From Bacillus sp. PAMC26568 (lineage in GTDB: Bacteria > Bacillota > Bacilli > Bacillales > Bacillaceae): 64,000 bases of DNA. Shown here piece after piece: positions 47,572 to 58,640 of the stretch; positions within the stretch are counted from its first letter, which is position 1; each line of letters starts with the position of its first letter. The stretch is taken from assembly GCF_014235785.1 (NCBI RefSeq), contig NZ_CP060137.1, forward strand, positions 3,472,001-3,536,000, in the 5' to 3' direction. The translations under genes and the position numbers were made by a program. Under the pieces are notes generated by a model. The model ran no database searches and was not told the DNA's origin. It worked only from the letters and a program-made list of their open reading frames with translations.

Positions 47572-47922
47572 TTAAAAACCGAGCGGCAAACGGAAGCCAA
47601 GCAAAATCACAACAATCACAACAATAATAAATTGAATCCAGAAAATGCGTGTCGGTTTGTTCTTTTTAGAGCGAACAAGAATCATTTCCATCATACCGAT
47701 GACATAGATGCCAAGAATCGCTTTCCCAATGTACTCTCCGCTAATGACAGCCAAGCTAAGCAGCAGCTGAAGTCCTGAACCGATAATTAACAAGTAAAAC
47801 AGTCTCAATGTCATGTGTACAATTTTAAATGGTTTTTCTTTCCCCGACTTAAAGAGGGAGTTCGCGACAAAAAATAGAATAAGTGCGACAACCCATGTCG
47901 TAATATGTAAGTGTGTTCCCAA
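47572..47922 (-). CDS. yisL: DUF1516 membrane protein (YisL)
   Basis: A 116-residue protein with four hydrophobic segments, starting MGTHLHITTWVVALILFFVA and ending LGFRLPLGF. The early His pair and the conserved HMTLRLFYLLIIGSGLQLL stretch are typical of YisL (DUF1516). The function is unknown. AGGAGG precedes the ATG. Position between yisN and yisK follows B. subtilis gene order. Confidence 0.88.
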   Translation of the reverse strand: MGTHLHITTWVVALILFFVANSLFKSGKEKPFKIVHMTLRLFYLLIIGSGLQLLLSLAVISGEYIGKAILGIYVIGMMEMILVRSKKNKPTRIFWIQFIIVVIVVILLGFRLPLGF

Positions 47923-48102
47923 TGGTAAATCCTCCTCTTTTTCTTAAAATCCATCCCTATAGTATCATGAATACCCATAAAAAATGAAATGTAAGCGCAC
48001 CTACTTGTCTATTGTTTTCTTAAAAAAGGTAGGCTATTGTAGTAGATGAGGAAATCCTATGTTCAAGTATTTCCGGACTTAATCGTATTCGGAGGGGATA
48101 TT

Positions 48103-49293
48103 GTGTCAAAATCAGTACAAATCATCAACCTGACTGAAAAATATGGAGCAAACAATTATCACCCGCTGCCAATCGTGATTTCAAAGGCAGAAGGAGTTTG
48201 GGTAGAAGATCCGGAAGGCAACAAGTATATGGATATGCTGAGTGCCTATTCTGCTGTAAACCAAGGGCATCGCCATCCTAAAATTATTGCCGCACTGAAG
48301 GATCAGGCGGATAAAATTACTTTAACCTCAAGAGCGTTCCACAATGATCAATTAGGCCCGTGGTACGAAAAAGTCTCAAATCTGACTGAAAAAGAAATGG
48401 TTCTGCCAATGAACACTGGTGCAGAAGCTGTTGAAACAGCAGTTAAAACTGTGCGCCGCTGGGCATATGATGTAAAAGGTGTACAAGCTGATCAAGCTGA
48501 GATCATTGTGTGCGCAGAAAATTTCCACGGCCGTACAATGACAGCGGTCTCAATGAGCTCAAGTGATGAATACAAACGTGGATTCGGCCCAATGCTTCCT
48601 GGCATTAAAGTAATTCCTTTTGGCGATTTAAACGCATTAAAAGAAGCTATTACACCAAATACGGCTGCATTCATTTTCGAACCGATTCAAGGTGAAGCAG
48701 GCATTCACATTCCTGAAGAAGGATTTCTGAAGGCTGCATATGACATCTGTAAAAAAAACAACGTTCTTTATGTAGCGGATGAAATCCAAGCAGGACTGGG
48801 CCGCTCCGGCAAATTGTTTGCATGTGACTGGGAAGACGTAAAACCGGACATGTATATCCTCGGAAAAGCACTAGGCGGAGGTGTATTCCCAATCTCATGT
48901 GTGGCTGCAAATAAAGATATATTAGGCGTTTTTGAGCCAGGCTCACACGGTTCTACTTTTGGCGGGAACCCGCTGGCATGCGCCGTCTCCATAGCTGCAT
49001 TGGATGTGCTTGTGGATGAAAAGCTGCCAGAACGTTCATTAGAACTCGGAAGCTACATGCAGGACCGCCTGCGTGAAATAGACAATCCAATCATTAAAGA
49101 AGTACGCGGCAAAGGCTTATTCATCGGCTTAGAACTGACCGAATCTGCACGCCCATACTGTGAAAAACTGAAAGAAGAAGGATTGCTCTGCAAAGAAACA
49201 CACGAAACCGTTATCCGCTTTGCACCGCCGCTAGTCATCTCAAAAGAAGATCTTGACTGGGCGATTGAAAAAGTGAAAAAGGTCCTTTCCTAA
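48103..49293 (+). CDS. rocD: Ornithine aminotransferase
   Basis: A 396-residue PLP enzyme converting ornithine and 2-oxoglutarate to glutamate semialdehyde and glutamate in arginine/ornithine breakdown. The opening [53 protein letters not shown] and the PLP-lysine region [16 protein letters not shown] are diagnostic of RocD over ArgD. I start at GTG 48103 after GGAGGGG; the open frame reaches back to 48046 but has no ribosome site there. A cre-like sequence with one mismatch lies at 47989-48003. No rocA, rocE or rocR gene is present, so it stands apart from a full roc cluster. Confidence 0.93.
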   Translation: MSKSVQIINLTEKYGANNYHPLPIVISKAEGVWVEDPEGNKYMDMLSAYSAVNQGHRHPKIIAALKDQADKITLTSRAFHNDQLGPWYEKVSNLTEKEMVLPMNTGAEAVETAVKTVRRWAYDVKGVQADQAEIIVCAENFHGRTMTAVSMSSSDEYKRGFGPMLPGIKVIPFGDLNALKEAITPNTAAFIFEPIQGEAGIHIPEEGFLKAAYDICKKNNVLYVADEIQAGLGRSGKLFACDWEDVKPDMYILGKALGGGVFPISCVAANKDILGVFEPGSHGSTFGGNPLACAVSIAALDVLVDEKLPERSLELGSYMQDRLREIDNPIIKEVRGKGLFIGLELTESARPYCEKLKEEGLLCKETHETVIRFAPPLVISKEDLDWAIEKVKKVLS

Positions 49294-49298
49294 GACTA

Positions 49299-49326
49299 AT
49301 CCCCAGCTGGTCAAACAGCTGGGGAT
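49299..49326. terminator. Terminator between rocD and the DUF4181 gene
   Basis: ATCCCCAGCTG/CAGCTGGGGAT hairpin between converging genes; tails are short. Confidence 0.8.
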
Positions 49327-49683
49327 TTATAAATTTACGATAACTGCCATGAAAAACGAAAAGAAAATGACACCGACCCCATGCATGATATATTCTTTCT
49401 CTTTCCTGTTATATTTCCACTCCATGACCATTCGGAACAATTGAAGTAAAATAAAAAAAGCGATTAATAAATAAGGTATTAGCACCTGATTAACGATAAT
49501 AAAGGAAATCAACAAACCGATGAGGAAGACGAGCTCAATCCATTTATGGAAGTTATTTAAGGGACGATATATGGCAAAAAACGGCTGCCTTGAAAGCTTT
49601 AATTTACGCCTTATCATATTTTCTGCAATCGTGAATACGACAACAAGAACCACCAATAAAATTACTTTTTCCTGAAATGTCAT
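49327..49683 (-). CDS. DUF4181 membrane protein
   Basis: About 118 residues, with ATG 49683 placed after GGGAGGTGG (the in-frame ATG at 49698 is upstream of that site). Four hydrophobic segments, RRKLKLSRQPFFAIYRPLNN in the first loop and MVMEWKYNRKEKEYIMHGVG in the last loop match the DUF4181 family as I remember it. The function is unknown. A shorter, similar protein is at 41430. Confidence 0.75.
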   Translation of the reverse strand: MTFQEKVILLVVLVVVFTIAENMIRRKLKLSRQPFFAIYRPLNNFHKWIELVFLIGLLISFIIVNQVLIPYLLIAFFILLQLFRMVMEWKYNRKEKEYIMHGVGVIFFSFFMAVIVNL

Positions 49684-49853
49684 CAATCCACCTCCCAAAT
49701 AACCATATTCAAAATCTTATCTATCCATTCATGATCTGGTAGATCTATTTCTATCGCTGACAAGAAAGATAGTCTTTTCAAAGGAATTATCGCATCTCTC
49801 AATCTCAGTTTCCTAGCTAATCCAACTCTTATTGCCATCCTCCTTATATAAAA

Positions 49854-49880
49854 ACACACCAGCTAATCACGCTGGCGTGT
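49854..49880 (-). terminator. Terminator of the yisK operon
   Basis: ACACACCAGC/GCTGGCGTGT hairpin with one G-T pair, T run on the minus strand at 49850. Confidence 0.88.
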
Positions 49881-49885
49881 AATTT

Positions 49886-50791
49886 TTATTCCCCAATCTT
49901 ATTGGTAAGCGTTCCTAATCCATCAATCGAGATTTCAACGACATCACCAGGCATTAAATATTTGGGCGGCTTAAATCCTTTACCGACTCCAGCAGGTGTC
50001 CCAGTTGCAATGATATCTCCCGGCTCAAGTGTCGTGCCTTGAGAGATGGTTGAAATGACTTTTTCAATAGAAAAAATCATGTCTTTCGTATGTCCGTTTT
50101 GTCTCACGTCACCATTTACTTTTGTGATCACATTTAGCGCATAAGGATCTTCCATCGCTGATTTATGTACAATATAAGGACCCATTGGACACGATGTATC
50201 AAGACTTTTGCCGAGCAAAAACTGCTTATGGCGTGATTGCAGATCTCTGGCGGTTATATCGTTAAGTATTGTATACCCGTATACGTAATCCATGGCTTCC
50301 TCTTCGGATATCATTTTTCCTTTTTTTCCGATAATAACGGCGAGTTCTCCTTCATAATCCAGTTCCTTCGTAAGATGCAAATGCGGATCAATCGTTTCTT
50401 CATGTCCGATGACTGTCGTCGGAGCTTTAGAAAAGAGCATCACATCTTCAGGGATATCTGCTTCACTGCCAAGCTCCATTGCATGTTCACGATAATTTTT
50501 GCCGACACAGAAGATATTCTTCCGCGGATACAGAACAGGCGCAAGCCATTTCACTTCGGAGATGGAATAGAGATACGATTCAGTCTCATCCGATTTTTTA
50601 ACCCAGAGCTCAAGCTGCTTTAAATGATTGATAAATTTCTCACCCATTTCAATGCACTCAATCATTGATTGGGGAGCTGTAGCCATCTCGAATAACTTTT
50701 TCTCTGCCCTTTGAATATCCAGGATTTTATCTTCTTCCATAATCAGTCCGATGAATGTTCGGCCGTGAAGCTGTGCTGTAGCTAATTTCAT
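49886..50791 (-). CDS. yisK: Fumarylacetoacetate-hydrolase family protein YisK
   Basis: A 301-residue protein, the same length as B. subtilis YisK. The N-terminal cap (to ~90) precedes the FAH fold: KNIFCVGKNYREHAMELGSE, the metal-binding ELDYEGELAVIIGK (about 145-158), GYTILNDITARDLQ, and the C-terminal PGDIIATGTPAGVGKGF. Family members hydrolyse or decarboxylate beta-diketo acids; YisK has been reported to act on oxaloacetate, which is background knowledge rather than something seen here. Its start overlaps the TatD-type gene stop by 4 bases, so the two form one operon. Confidence 0.92.
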   Translation of the reverse strand: MKLATAQLHGRTFIGLIMEEDKILDIQRAEKKLFEMATAPQSMIECIEMGEKFINHLKQLELWVKKSDETESYLYSISEVKWLAPVLYPRKNIFCVGKNYREHAMELGSEADIPEDVMLFSKAPTTVIGHEETIDPHLHLTKELDYEGELAVIIGKKGKMISEEEAMDYVYGYTILNDITARDLQSRHKQFLLGKSLDTSCPMGPYIVHKSAMEDPYALNVITKVNGDVRQNGHTKDMIFSIEKVISTISQGTTLEPGDIIATGTPAGVGKGFKPPKYLMPGDVVEISIDGLGTLTNKIGE

Positions 50792-51570
50792 AGTTTTCCC
50801 CCATTTTGCCTTTGATAGAACATTTGACTATTCCTTACTGTTTTTTCTTTAATCTCAATGATTGGAATATGTAAAATATTCGCTAAACAATGACATATTT
50901 CCTCTAAAAAAACAGGCGAAGTTTCAATTCCTGCAAATAATCCGCTATACGGCCATGGCCCATCCGTTTCAATCAGCAGCTGCTCAAGAGGAATCTGCTT
51001 TGCCAGTTCCTGATCTCTTTCCCGGTAACAGATCTCCGGTGTTACTGAGATTGCGTAATTTCTTTTCACAATTTCAAGAACGGTAGCCTTTTTTGCTTTT
51101 AGCCAATGAAAATGAGCCTTTTTTACATCATGCCCTTTTAAAAGAGCCAGTGCTTTTTCCGCCTCATCATGAACAGCATGAAGAACAACAGGCAAATCCA
51201 GCTCATTTCCAAGCAGCAAAAAGGACTCTAAAATATCGTAAAATTCCTCTTCATGATGATGAATGGAAAGTTTTTCTTTTTCATAATGCGGCAGGCCAAT
51301 TTCACCAATGGCCGAAAGCAGATTCCTCTCCAATTTTATTAATTTGGACAGTTCTTGCAGTTCAAAAGCTGAAGGAAGCCTTTTTTCAGGGTGATGGCCA
51401 ATTGCAGCATAAATAAAGTCAGGATATCTCTGTTTGATGGAAAGTATGCGATAGCTTGATTCAAGATCAGTAGAAACAGCAACAACCCCTGTAATTCCAG
51501 CTTGTCTCCATCTATCAATTTTTTCACCGATTCGGTCATATTGATCTAGATGCAGATGTGAATCAATCAT
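50788..51570 (-). CDS. TatD family metal-dependent hydrolase
   Basis: About 260 residues with the TIM-barrel metal site: IDSHLHLDQY at the start, AIGEIGLPHY (Glu), VLHAVHDE (His), KAHFHWLK (His) and LIETDGPWPYSG (Asp). Relatives are DNases or D-aminoacyl-tRNA deacylases. This copy diverges from core TatD (DSHLHLD for DTHCHLD, AHFHW for HCFSG), so it is probably a paralogue with another substrate. ATG 51570 follows AAAGGAGG; the in-frame TTG two codons earlier is less well spaced. First gene of an operon with yisK. Confidence 0.87.
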   Translation of the reverse strand: MIDSHLHLDQYDRIGEKIDRWRQAGITGVVAVSTDLESSYRILSIKQRYPDFIYAAIGHHPEKRLPSAFELQELSKLIKLERNLLSAIGEIGLPHYEKEKLSIHHHEEEFYDILESFLLLGNELDLPVVLHAVHDEAEKALALLKGHDVKKAHFHWLKAKKATVLEIVKRNYAISVTPEICYRERDQELAKQIPLEQLLIETDGPWPYSGLFAGIETSPVFLEEICHCLANILHIPIIEIKEKTVRNSQMFYQRQNGGKL

Positions 51571-51776
51571 GCTCAACCTCCTTTTATAAATGCATTTTGT
51601 AGAATTCTGTAATGTTTTTTGTTATTTTAGCGAAAGTCAACCATTTTAAATATCGCTGTGTATAATAGGTTTATTACCTTGTAGACATGCTTTTTGAGGT
51701 TCGGGATTCACAGCGAGTGCAATCGCTTTCCTTTATATTGTTGCCACTAAAAACAGTGAAAGTTGGAGAAATGATC

Positions 51777-51944
51777 ATGGCAATGAATGAAATAGATATT
51801 CACAGACAAATGCTGTTAGATGCTGCAAAAGAACATGGACTCAACTCCTCAGAAACCGTACGCTGCAGCCAAGAACTAGATGCATTAATACTCAAACAAA
51901 TGAAAAAGCACCTTAGCGATCTTAGACATTCACAATCTGCTTAA
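51777..51944 (+). CDS. yisI: Spo0E-like aspartyl-phosphate phosphatase (YisI)
   Basis: A 55-residue protein with the Spo0E-family signature SQELDALI (residues 31-38) between two helices. Such proteins remove phosphate from Spo0A~P and so delay sporulation. GGAG at 51765 suits ATG 51777; an ATG two codons upstream is too close. The size equals B. subtilis YisI and the neighbourhood agrees. Its stop overlaps the end of the opposing DUF418 gene by 4 bases. Confidence 0.9.
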   Translation: MAMNEIDIHRQMLLDAAKEHGLNSSETVRCSQELDALILKQMKKHLSDLRHSQSA

Positions 51945-53104
51945 GCCCGAAATGAAAAATAAATCCATTTCCGGAGCAGCCATTCGACAGGTCCAAACGG
52001 AAACCGCTTAAACCAAATGTGACTTAAAGCTACCTGTACACCGTAAATAATGACAACAAGAATCAGCCCTGTCAGTTCAGTTATTTCCCCGTAAAAGCCA
52101 AGTCCGTATGAATAAAATAGGAGTGTACATATGAAAGATTGCAGCAGATAATTGCTTAGCGATCCTCTTCCGATTGCTCTAATGGGTGAAAGTTTAAGCT
52201 GCCATTTATCAAGGACAAGTAGTCCGATTGATACATAACAAAGCGTTAGGGCAGGTCCGCCGATAGATAATTGAAGATGCTGGGTAAGCACATTTTCTTC
52301 CCAATAATAAGGAAGCCCTTTAAATACAGCTGCTGCAGCCCCTGATAACAGTGCTGCCTGTTTCCATTCCTGAACCTTGGACTGATGGAACCAGCCTCTT
52401 TTATAAGCAGAAGCACCAAGCATAAAAAGCGGAAGAATGGACAATACAAGAAAAATTCCATTTGCAGGATTGTTAACATACGCCCAATCTGTCAAGCGCT
52501 GCTGAGTAACTTCTAAAAAACTGCCTGTTTGATAGACTTCCAGTGATTGCTGAATGGACTGCTGTGAACCGTTTTCGTTCAAGCTAAGACTTGCAGGTTC
52601 CCCTGCGTATGCAAAGAATAGAAGCAGCGACATCAATACATTCGGCAAAATTAATATCCACAGCGCCCACTTCCAAAGACGGTCAGTGCTCCATTTAAGA
52701 AAAATCATAAAGATAAAACCGATGATAGCATAATTTGTTAGGATATCTCCATGCCAAATGAATGCTGCATGTATAGCCCCGATAATCAGCAGGCCAATCA
52801 GCCTCTTGGAGTAATAACGGTTAAATGATTGTCCTTTTTCCTTCGCCCTTTCATAAAAAATGACAGTCCCTGCCCCAAAAAGAAACGAAAAAAGCGGATA
52901 AAAGCTAGCTTGTGCAAATAGATTAATAAATTGTTCAATTAGCCGGTCAGACCAATATTTACTGCTTACAAAACTGCTTTCATATAAAACTGGCTCGTGA
53001 AACGATTTCATATTCACAAGTAAAATCCCCAAGAGAGAAAACCCTCTTAAGATATCCAGCGAATGAAGCCGGTCTTTTTTAGCAACAGCTTTAAATGCAT
53101 CCAT
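51941..53104 (-). CDS. DUF418 family membrane protein
   Basis: A 387-residue protein with about ten hydrophobic segments. The opening DRLHSLDILRGFSLLGILLV is the hallmark of the DUF418/YeiB group, and FSFLFGAGTVIFYERAKEKG and the C-terminal GRGSLSNYLLQSFICTLLFY, FPFGPVEWLLRKW fit as well. The fold resembles acyltransferase membrane domains; no activity can be assigned. AGGAGG precedes the ATG. Confidence 0.9.
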   Translation of the reverse strand: MDAFKAVAKKDRLHSLDILRGFSLLGILLVNMKSFHEPVLYESSFVSSKYWSDRLIEQFINLFAQASFYPLFSFLFGAGTVIFYERAKEKGQSFNRYYSKRLIGLLIIGAIHAAFIWHGDILTNYAIIGFIFMIFLKWSTDRLWKWALWILILPNVLMSLLLFFAYAGEPASLSLNENGSQQSIQQSLEVYQTGSFLEVTQQRLTDWAYVNNPANGIFLVLSILPLFMLGASAYKRGWFHQSKVQEWKQAALLSGAAAAVFKGLPYYWEENVLTQHLQLSIGGPALTLCYVSIGLLVLDKWQLKLSPIRAIGRGSLSNYLLQSFICTLLFYSYGLGFYGEITELTGLILVVIIYGVQVALSHIWFKRFPFGPVEWLLRKWIYFSFRA

Positions 53105-53191
53105 ATGAACCTCCTATTTATATCTTCCTTATCCATTCTTTCTCCTTTAATTGTTCGACAGTTTTGATCTTATCCCTGTATGAAAGTCAGA

Positions 53192-53226
53192 AAAGAGAAG
53201 CCTCTATTTTATAAGCGGCTTCTCTT
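53192..53226 (-). terminator. Terminator of opcR
   Basis: AGAGAAGCC/GGCTTCTCT hairpin just after the regulator stop codon, followed on the minus strand by TTTTCTG. Confidence 0.8.
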
Positions 53227-53249
53227 CATCTATGATATCTTTTTTTCAG

Positions 53250-53792
53250 CTATTTTATTGGTTTTGGAACATGTTTAAAAATCTCTTCACTTTCGAAAAA
53301 ATCAATAAGATTTTCCATCCATTGATAATACTCGAGCCATTGCTTTGTTTCAGCAAGCAGAGAATTCAGCTTCGTTTCTGCTTCTTCTGAAAGTCCCTCA
53401 CTCTCTAATGCATCAAGCAATTCTTTACGCATTTTTTTTTCTGCCATTTTGTTTTTCGTTACTGCTTTACTCCAGTTAGCAGAAAATAATGAAATAAATG
53501 TCTGATAGTAATCTTGCTCTACGTTGTATAAATCCCTGCGAACGCCCTTTTCGAATACTTTCTCAGCAATGTTTAAATCAAGCATTTCCCTTACAACTTG
53601 ACTCATACGCGTTTTGCTCATTCCGGTAGCTTTTGATAATTCATCTAATGTCATAGGATGACGGTTCATATAAATAATGCCGAGCACCCTTCCCACTGTT
53701 CCAGATACCCCAAAAGCAGCCATATTCTCGGCGATTCTCTCAATGAATTGATCATTTACATGTTCAATTGTATTCAGAGCACTATCATTCAT
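53250..53792 (-). CDS. opcR: GbsR/OpcR-type regulator of osmoprotectant uptake
   Basis: About 180 residues. A MarR-like winged helix (VGRVLGIIYMNRHPMTLDEL, then ATGMSKTRMSQVVREMLDLN) is followed by a helical C-terminal region (LLAETKQWLEYYQWMENLID), as in GbsR and OpcR of B. subtilis. Those act as choline- or osmolyte-linked repressors. It is divergent from opuCABCD, so that operon is its likely target. I start at ATG 53792 after AAGGGAAG; the longer TTG form at 53810 overlaps that site. Confidence 0.87.
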   Translation of the reverse strand: MNDSALNTIEHVNDQFIERIAENMAAFGVSGTVGRVLGIIYMNRHPMTLDELSKATGMSKTRMSQVVREMLDLNIAEKVFEKGVRRDLYNVEQDYYQTFISLFSANWSKAVTKNKMAEKKMRKELLDALESEGLSEEAETKLNSLLAETKQWLEYYQWMENLIDFFESEEIFKHVPKPIK

Positions 53793-53810
53793 TGGTTTTC
53801 TTCCCTTCAA

Positions 53811-54180
53811 TCACAAGTTTCCCTGTAAAAATAACATATTTTTTAGTTATGTTGTAATACTGATAAGGACAGGAATTTGCCGTAAGAGCCAGCATTTTTT
53901 AATAAACATGAGATAAACTGACCTGAAGTTAATACAGTATATTATTTTTATGTTATTTGTGCATTTCGTAAACTTTATATTTTACAAACTTTACTTTATA
54001 ATTTTACTATACTTAGAAAACTTTCTGTTTTATAACATCTGCTTTTTCTGTGGAAAAGGAGCGGAGCCAGGTTAAGGACCAGAAAAAGGCAGACAACATT
54101 TTAGCTCAGTTCAATTCATAGGACTTTCCCTCTCACACCGACTTATTGACGTTTGATTATTTATTTTATAGGTATATTTC
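53811..54180. promoter_or_regulatory. Divergent opcR/opuC control region
   Basis: An AT-rich region with no gene. TTGACG (54146-54151), a 17-base spacer and TAGGTA (54169-54174) could be the opuC promoter; TATACT at 54181 is another -10. The stretch GTAAACTTTATATTTTACAA at about 53969 is followed by ACTTTAC, giving an imperfect GTAAA/TTTAC dyad that is a candidate OpcR operator. Experimental support is absent. Confidence 0.4.
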
Positions 54181-54245
54181 TATACTTGGTTGAGAGTGAA
54201 GACTTCATACTAGTTTTTTGATTCATTACACGGAGGTGTTTCCAT

Positions 54246-55388
54246 TTGCTTAAATTAGACAAGGTTTCAAAGATTTACAAGGGAGGAAAGCATGCGGTAA
54301 AAGATATTACCTTACATATTGATAAAGGTGAATTTATTTGTTTTATCGGACCGAGCGGATGCGGTAAAACAACAACAATGAAAATGATTAATCGCATGAT
54401 AGAGCCGTCAAAAGGGAGCATTTTTATCGAAGGGGAAAATATTCTCGATAAAGATCCAGTGGAACTCAGACGTGAAATCGGCTATGTTATTCAGCAAATC
54501 GGCTTGTTTCCGCATATGACCATTCAGCAGAATATTACGCTCGTACCAAGGTTATTAAAATGGCCTGAAGATAAAAAGAGAGCCCGGGCAGAAGAACTTC
54601 TTAAACTGGTTGATATGGGTCCTGAATATTTAAACAGGTATCCATATGAGTTAAGCGGAGGCCAGCAGCAAAGAATTGGAGTTTTACGTGCGCTGGCAGC
54701 AGATCCCCCGTTAATCCTGATGGACGAGCCATTTGGTGCCCTCGATCCAATTACACGCGATTCTCTGCAGGAAGAATTTAAAAATCTTCAAAGAACTCTG
54801 GACAAAACAATCGTCTTTGTCACACATGATATGGATGAGGCTATAAAGCTTGCAGACCGAATTGTGATCCTTCGCGATGGCGAAATTGTTCAAGTTGGTA
54901 CACCAGATGACATTTTAAGAAATCCGGCTAACGAATTTGTTGAGGAATTCATTGGAAAAGAGCGACTGCTGCAGGCTAGACCGAACTTGGAACGGGTTGA
55001 GCAGATGATGAATCCTAATCCGATTACAGTGACAAGCGATAAATCACTTTCTGATGCGATTCAGATTATGAGGCAGCATCGTGTTGATTCCTTGCTGGTT
55101 GTAGATGAAAACCACGTTTTAAAAGGCTACATAGATGTTGAATTGATTGACCTTAATCGTAAAAAAGCTAATTTAGTCGGAGATGTTTTACATACTGAAT
55201 TATATACGGTACTTAAAAATACTCTTTTACGTGATACTGTAAGAAAAATCTTAAAAAGAGGAATGAAATATGTGCCTGTCGTCGATGAGAACGGACGTCT
55301 CGTTGGAATTGTAACAAGAGCAAGTCTTGTTGATATTGTGTATGACTCCATTTGGGGCGAAGATGAAATCAGCGTTACGACAACCTAA
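54246..55388 (+). CDS. opuCA: Glycine betaine/carnitine/choline ABC transporter ATPase
   Basis: A 380-residue ATPase. Walker A GPSGCGKTTT (about 36-45), signature LSGGQQQR (about 135), Walker B ILMDEPFGALDP and the switch His in VTHDMDEA are complete. Two CBS domains fill about 255-370 (PITVTSDKSLSDAIQIM and RGMKYVPVVDENGRLVGIV), as in OpuCA, where they relate to osmotic sensing. Start is TTG, 7 bases after GGAGGTG. First gene of opuCABCD. Confidence 0.95.
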   Translation: MLKLDKVSKIYKGGKHAVKDITLHIDKGEFICFIGPSGCGKTTTMKMINRMIEPSKGSIFIEGENILDKDPVELRREIGYVIQQIGLFPHMTIQQNITLVPRLLKWPEDKKRARAEELLKLVDMGPEYLNRYPYELSGGQQQRIGVLRALAADPPLILMDEPFGALDPITRDSLQEEFKNLQRTLDKTIVFVTHDMDEAIKLADRIVILRDGEIVQVGTPDDILRNPANEFVEEFIGKERLLQARPNLERVEQMMNPNPITVTSDKSLSDAIQIMRQHRVDSLLVVDENHVLKGYIDVELIDLNRKKANLVGDVLHTELYTVLKNTLLRDTVRKILKRGMKYVPVVDENGRLVGIVTRASLVDIVYDSIWGEDEISVTTT

Positions 55389-55405
55389 TGTGAGGAGGCG
55401 TCCAA

Positions 55406-56990
<1,585 letters not shown>

Positions 56991-57008
56991 AATGGGAGGT
57001 GCTTTGAT

Positions 57009-57695
57009 TTGAAAACTCTGGAGCAGCTTTTGATGTATTATTCCCAGAATGGAGAATACGTGCTCACTGAATTTTACCGTCACTTTCTTATGTCAGCCTA
57101 CGGAGTATTATTTGCAGCAATAGCGGGCATCCCGATTGGTATCTATATTGCAAGATATAGAAAGATCAGCAAGTGGGTTTTTTCTATAACAAATGTCATT
57201 CAAACAATACCTGCACTTGCTATGCTCGCTGTCTTAATGCTTGTTATGGGCCTTGGAGTCAATACGGTCATCCTTTCATTATTTCTTTATTCTCTTCTGC
57301 CTATTATCAGAAACACATACACTGGCATTGTAAGCATTGAACACGCCTATTTAGAATCAGGAAAAGCTATGGGAATGACGAAGCTTCAGATTCTGACAAT
57401 GGTTGAATTGCCGCTTGCTCTTTCTGTCATCATGGCAGGCCTTAGAACGGCACTGGTTATCGCTATCGGTATAACAGCAATCGGAACCTTTGTAGGTGCT
57501 GGAGGCTTGGGTGATATTATTGTCCGCGGAACCAATGCCACGAATGGCACAGCGATCATTTTGGCAGGAGCTATACCAACTGCTCTCATGGCTGTTCTCG
57601 CAGATGTGCTCTTAGGCTGGCTTGAAAAAATCCTTTCACCGATAAAATCTAAAAAGAAACTGAGAACAGAAGCGTCTGAAGTTTCTTCATCTTGA
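57009..57695 (+). CDS. opuCD: Osmoprotectant ABC transporter permease
   Basis: A 228-residue permease, the second membrane subunit. YGVLFAAIAGIPIGIYIARY lies in the first half, the EAA-like loop is YLESGKAMGMTKLQILTMVE (about 117-136), and the Lys-rich tail ends SPIKSKKKLRTEASEVSSS. Start is TTG after GGGAGGTG. Last gene of opuCABCD, followed by a strong terminator. Confidence 0.94.
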   Translation: MKTLEQLLMYYSQNGEYVLTEFYRHFLMSAYGVLFAAIAGIPIGIYIARYRKISKWVFSITNVIQTIPALAMLAVLMLVMGLGVNTVILSLFLYSLLPIIRNTYTGIVSIEHAYLESGKAMGMTKLQILTMVELPLALSVIMAGLRTALVIAIGITAIGTFVGAGGLGDIIVRGTNATNGTAIILAGAIPTALMAVLADVLLGWLEKILSPIKSKKKLRTEASEVSSS

Positions 57696-57783
57696 TATTG
57701 TCGTTACACTTTCAGATACTAAATAAACATATTTCAAGGTACAAAAAAACCCAAGACCTAAATCGTTAAAATTCATAAAAAAT

Positions 57784-57827
57784 AAAGGGCGATCCATATT
57801 ATTCATATATAATATGGATCGCCCTTT
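57784..57827 (+). terminator. Terminator of opuCABCD
   Basis: AAAGGGCGATCCATATTA pairs with its downstream complement (to 57827) around ATTCATATAT, followed by T4; an 18-base stem. Confidence 0.94.
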
Positions 57828-58098
57828 TGTTTCTGGTTCAACAAGCGCCCTTTCATATTAAAAGGTCATCAGTTATTTCTGGTTGGACTGTTTTTTAAAG
57901 GTTTTTCTTTAGGCAGGCAGTGGGTATATGGTGTTAGTGGCGGCTCGTTAAAGATATGGTGACTGACATTAAATCGTCCAATACAAAAAGACACCTCTTC
58001 ATATACGCAGCGCTCCCGATTGTTTAAGATTACGATGGCTTTCTAACTACTGGTTTTGTTTAATTAATACATTGGTACTTGTCATATATAAAAATTTA
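57828..58098. other. Non-coding stretch, no feature recognised
   Basis: About 270 bases between the opuC terminator and the ASCH gene. I see no gene with a ribosome site, no clear repeat and no convincing promoter. Confidence 0.4.
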
Positions 58099-58551
58099 TT
58101 AGTTCTTACTATCAATCAATTCAAAACGCTCACAAACTAACATCATATCTTCTGTATATTCACGGCCTATTTTACTTAGCTCTTCTTTAAAAAATTCTTC
58201 ATGAACTTCCTTCCAATAACGATATGTTCTATCCCCTTCTCCTTCTGCAATAGCAAAATCTTCAGGAACTTTGTTCATCGGCTTAATTTCAACTTCTACT
58301 GTTTTAATGATTGCAACAGGCAGATCCTTACTATTTAAAATGACGCTATAATCCCCAACTGAAGGTAATTGTACATTTTCCTCTTCGTAAAAAATAAGTC
58401 CTGAACATGTAGCTGTTTTTATCCCGTCAATCACTAATTGTGCTAAATGATCAGGATTAGCTCCAAATGGCCACGCACTAACAGAATTAGGCTTTTCTTT
58501 GCCTTGACTCTCCCAATATTCATTCCAATACGTTCTAGCTAACTGATTCAT
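58099..58551 (-). CDS. ASCH domain protein
   Basis: A 150-residue protein starting MNQLARTYWNEYWESQGKEK. The ASCH fold (an RNA-binding, PUA-like barrel) is marked by VIDGIKTATCSGLIFYEEEN, LPSVGDYSVILNSKDLPVAI and the late RTYRYWKEVHEEFFKEEL. ASCH proteins are linked to RNA binding or modified-nucleoside hydrolysis; some hydrolyse N4-acetylcytidine. Which applies is unknown. AGGAG precedes the ATG, and it stands alone. Confidence 0.9.
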   Translation of the reverse strand: MNQLARTYWNEYWESQGKEKPNSVSAWPFGANPDHLAQLVIDGIKTATCSGLIFYEEENVQLPSVGDYSVILNSKDLPVAIIKTVEVEIKPMNKVPEDFAIAEGEGDRTYRYWKEVHEEFFKEELSKIGREYTEDMMLVCERFELIDSKN

Positions 58552-58640
58552 TAGTTTGTCTCCTATACCTTTAAAATATATTGCAGCAAAGAATTATGGA
58601 AATTAATGAATAATCTGTCTATTAAAGGTAAACTAATAGC

